From the NCBI GenBank assembly GCA_023392115.1, contig JAEVZT010000492.1:1-7903 (forward strand): a DNA stretch of 7,903 nt, read 5' to 3'. The notes beneath the pieces were generated by a model. It saw nothing but the letters and a program-made list of their open reading frames with translations. It was not told the DNA's origin and did not search any database. Positions 6,005-7,903 of the stretch are shown piece by piece. The translations under genes and the position numbers were made by a program. Each line of letters opens with the position of its first letter. Positions within the stretch are counted from its first letter, which is position 1. The stretch comes from Chloroflexota bacterium (GTDB taxonomy: Bacteria; Chloroflexota; Anaerolineae; Aggregatilineales; Phototrophicaceae).

Positions 6005-7558
6005 GTGAGCGACATACTTCCAACCGGACAACGACGAATTCAGACGATGCACATGCGCGGGATCGTCAAGCGCTTCCCGGGCGTGTTGGCAGTCAATCAC
6101 GTTGACTTCGATGCCGAGGCGCAGGGGGAGCGCGGCGAAATCCACGCGCTGCTCGGCGAGAACGGCGCGGGCAAGTCGACGCTGATGAAGCTGCTTTACG
6201 GCTTATACCGGCTCGACGGTGGCACGATTGAACTCGCCGGCAAGCCGACGGCGATCCGTTCGCCACAGGATGCCATCAAGCGCGGGATCGGCATGATACA
6301 CCAGCACTTCATGCTCGTACCGTCGCTGACGGTGGCGGAGAACATCGCGCTCGGCTTGAAGTCCTCGCGCGGGGCACTGCTCGACCTCGATCGGGTGCGC
6401 GAGCGGGTGAAGGAACTAAGCGAACGCTACCATCTACGCGTCGATCCGGATGTGCCGGTGTGGCAGCTCGCGGTCGGCGAACAGCAGCGCGTCGAAATCT
6501 TGCGCGCGCTCTATCGCGGCGCAGCGCTGCTGATCCTCGACGAGCCGACGGCAGTCTTGACTCCGGGCGAAGTCGACGACCTGTTCCGCGTCCTGCGGCA
6601 GATGTGCGAAGACGGTCACCTGCTGATTTTCATTTCGCACAAGCTCCACGAAGTGCTGGCGATCAGCGACAGGATCACGGTGCTGCGCGACGGGCAGCGG
6701 GTTGACACGATCCCGGCGCACAGCGCGAACCGGTTGATGCTGGCGCAGATGATGGTCGGACGACCGGTGGTGCTCGAATATGAACGTCCACCTGCCCGCG
6801 TCGGCGCGGATCGGCTGTGTTTGAGCGGGGTGGAAACGCTCAGCGACCGAGGAACGCCGGGACTGCGCGACGTGACGCTGACAGTACGCGGCGGCGAAAT
6901 CGTCGGTGTGGCGGGCGTCAGCGGCAACGGGCAGCAGGAGCTGGCACAGGTGATCGCCGGGCTACGCCCCGTGACTCGCGGCGAGATCACAATTGGCGGC
7001 AAGCCGGCGACCCATCAGGCGGTCAGCACGATTCAGTCGCTTGGCATCGCTTATATACCCGAAGAGCGCATGGTTGACGGCGTGATCTCGAATTTCAGCG
7101 TTGCCGAAAACTTCGTGCTGCACGATCACGTTCGTTCGCCGTTTGCGCGTGGTAGGGTGCTCATGAACTTCCGCGCGATTACCGCGGCGTGCAAGCAGGC
7201 GATCCGCGACTACGAGATCAAGACGCCGGGTGTCGAGACGCCGATCAAGAGCCTGTCGGGCGGCAACATTCAGAAGCTTGTCCTCGCCCGTGAACTCGCG
7301 CGGAGTCCGCAGGTCTTAATCGCCGCGCAGCCTACGCGCGGGGTGGACATCGGCGCGACCGAGTACATCCATCACCGCCTGCTTGACGAGCGAGCAAAAG
7401 GGACGGCAGTCCTGCTGATCAGCGAAGATCTTGACGAAATCCTCGCCCTGAGCGACCGAATCGTCGTCATGTACGAGGGGCGGATCGTCGGCGAGATGCC
7501 GCGCGAGTCGGTAGACGTGCGCCAGTTGGGCGCGATGATGGCGGGCGCGGCAGTTTAG
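6005..7558 (+). CDS. Double-domain ABC ATPase of BMP/nucleoside importer (NupO/YufO-like)
   Basis: This 517-residue cytoplasmic protein fuses two ABC domains and energises the permease pair; the length matches NupO/YufO-type ATPases. Domain 1 has Walker [10 protein letters not shown] (51-59), Q-loop Q100, signature-like LAVGEQQR (155-162), Walker [10 protein letters not shown] with catalytic E180, and H-loop H212. Domain 2 has a degenerate Walker A GVSGNGQ (304-310, no Lys), a canonical signature LSGGN (417-421), Walker [13 protein letters not shown] with Gln442 in place of the catalytic Glu, and Glu474 where the H-loop His would be. In the head-to-tail dimer one composite site is therefore intact (Walker A/B of domain 1 with LSGGN of domain 2) and the other degenerate. 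That asymmetry is usual for RbsA/YufO-type ATPases and not a defect. It starts at GTG, 240 bases after the receptor stop, behind the hairpin cluster. Confidence 0.93.
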   Translation: MSDILPTGQRRIQTMHMRGIVKRFPGVLAVNHVDFDAEAQGERGEIHALLGENGAGKSTLMKLLYGLYRLDGGTIELAGKPTAIRSPQDAIKRGIGMIHQHFMLVPSLTVAENIALGLKSSRGALLDLDRVRERVKELSERYHLRVDPDVPVWQLAVGEQQRVEILRALYRGAALLILDEPTAVLTPGEVDDLFRVLRQMCEDGHLLIFISHKLHEVLAISDRITVLRDGQRVDTIPAHSANRLMLAQMMVGRPVVLEYERPPARVGADRLCLSGVETLSDRGTPGLRDVTLTVRGGEIVGVAGVSGNGQQELAQVIAGLRPVTRGEITIGGKPATHQAVSTIQSLGIAYIPEERMVDGVISNFSVAENFVLHDHVRSPFARGRVLMNFRAITAACKQAIRDYEIKTPGVETPIKSLSGGNIQKLVLARELARSPQVLIAAQPTRGVDIGATEYIHHRLLDERAKGTAVLLISEDLDEILALSDRIVVMYEGRIVGEMPRESVDVRQLGAMMAGAAV

Positions 7559-7685
7559 GGTCGTGCCAGCCGTCCCCACTTGAGATATTATCTTGAGCTA
7601 GCATACGTTTCTATGAAACCTATCGCTTCGCTGATCGAGGCGGAGCGGGTGAAAATAACCGTTTGAAACACGCAAGGTAATGCCG
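7559..7685. promoter_or_regulatory. Intergenic region with short dyads, possible promoter of the molybdenum hydroxylase genes
   Basis: This 127-base gap contains the palindrome AGATATTATCT (7583-7593) flanked by two direct copies of CTTGAG (7580-7585 and 7592-7597). It also holds GTTTC-TAT-GAAAC (7607-7619) and GTTTGAAAC (7661-7669), two dyads with the same outer arms. TTGAGA (7580s) with a CATACG 16 bases downstream is a weak promoter candidate. The density of AT-rich dyads suggests regulated transcription of the next gene. No terminator for the upstream operon is visible, so read-through remains possible. Confidence 0.35.
7674..7678 (+). promoter_or_regulatory. Shine-Dalgarno site deciding the start of the FAD subunit
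   Basis: AAGGT precedes three in-frame ATGs at 7680, 7686 and 7692. Its spacing is one base to the first, seven to the second and thirteen to the third, so the ATG at 7686 is the best start. Confidence 0.5.
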
Positions 7686-7903
7686 ATGAAGATGTGGGAA
7701 CATTATCACACGCCGCGCAGCACCGACGAGGCGCTCGAACTGCTGGCGCAGTACGCAGGACGCGCCCGTGTGGTCGCAGGCGGAACCGATCTGCTTGTCG
7801 ATCTACGGGCTGCTGCCTCTTATCCGGCGCTGGCAGAACTGCCCGCCATGCATCACGCGCTGGTGGACATCACCTGCATCCCCGAACTGTGCACGATTGA
7901 AGA
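7686..7903 (+). CDS. FAD-binding (medium) subunit of xanthine dehydrogenase/CO dehydrogenase-type molybdenum hydroxylase, N-terminal part
   Basis: Seventy-two codons are visible before the window ends. The N-terminus matches the molybdopterin dehydrogenase FAD-binding domain (PF00941). It opens with YHTPRSTDEALELLAQY (7-23), then the FAD pyrophosphate-binding motif RVVAGGTDLLVDLR (28-41), then LVDITCIPEL (59-68), where family members have a conserved hydrophobic-Val-Asp-Ile strand. In these enzymes this cytoplasmic subunit passes electrons from the Mo and Fe-S centres to FAD and then to NAD or quinone. Substrates across the family include xanthine, hypoxanthine, CO, nicotinate and aldehydes, and the FAD subunit alone does not identify which. 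The neighbouring purine/nucleoside-type importer makes xanthine dehydrogenase the leading reading. Mo-binding and Fe-S subunit genes should follow to the right. Confidence 0.85.
   Translation, partial: MKMWEHYHTPRSTDEALELLAQYAGRARVVAGGTDLLVDLRAAASYPALAELPAMHHALVDITCIPELCTIE

Noticed and set aside
5828..6145. Minus-strand open frame of about 105 codons across the hairpin cluster and ATPase start
   Set aside because: It reads through inverted repeats and the antisense of the ATPase N-terminus, with no motif.
6911..7440. Degenerate second nucleotide site of the ATPase as an inactivating mutation
   Set aside because: The missing Lys, the Gln for catalytic Glu and the missing H-loop His are typical of the second domain in this ATPase subfamily; the other composite site is intact.

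Overview
The window reads as a GC-rich bacterial chromosome segment. A Chloroflexota (Anaerolineae-like) origin is my best guess, from three weak cues: the acidic Pro/Thr/Ala/Glu tail on the solute-binding protein, a cluster of short GC-rich hairpins between genes, and the overall codon style. No rRNA or marker gene is present to test this. I see no tRNA, rRNA, CRISPR array, transposase or phage gene.

Left part (1-2183). The C-terminal part of a GNAT-family N-acetyltransferase enters from the left edge on the + strand. It converges on a two-gene minus-strand unit. The first gene of that unit, from 2183 downward, is an APH-fold phosphotransferase resembling the spectinomycin kinase APH(9). Its stop codon overlaps the start of a GH16-like jelly-roll protein (TAATG), so the two are probably co-translated. 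The GH16-like protein keeps both expected catalytic glutamates but has Thr where the family motif has Asp, and it shows no signal peptide.

Middle (2184-2593). This 410-base divergent intergenic region holds a strong operator-like palindrome near the phosphotransferase gene and weaker dyads and AT-rich sequence in front of the transporter genes.

Right part (2594-7558). This is a complete ABC importer of the BMP/nucleoside type (related to B. subtilis NupNOPQ/YufNOPQ): permease 1, permease 2 (ATGA overlap), the solute-binding protein (34-base gap), a 240-base spacer with about six hairpins, then the double-domain ATPase. The usual order in this family is binding protein, ATPase, permease, permease, so this order is rearranged.

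Right edge (7686-7903). This is the start of an FAD-binding (medium) subunit of a xanthine dehydrogenase/CO dehydrogenase-type molybdenum hydroxylase. Next to a BMP-type importer it suggests a purine uptake and oxidation locus: the transporter brings in a purine base or nucleoside and the hydroxylase oxidises it. That substrate is inferred from context only. I do not see a clearly undescribed system. The items most worth a second look are the kinase/GH16-like pair, the palindrome in front of it, and the intra-operon hairpin cluster.
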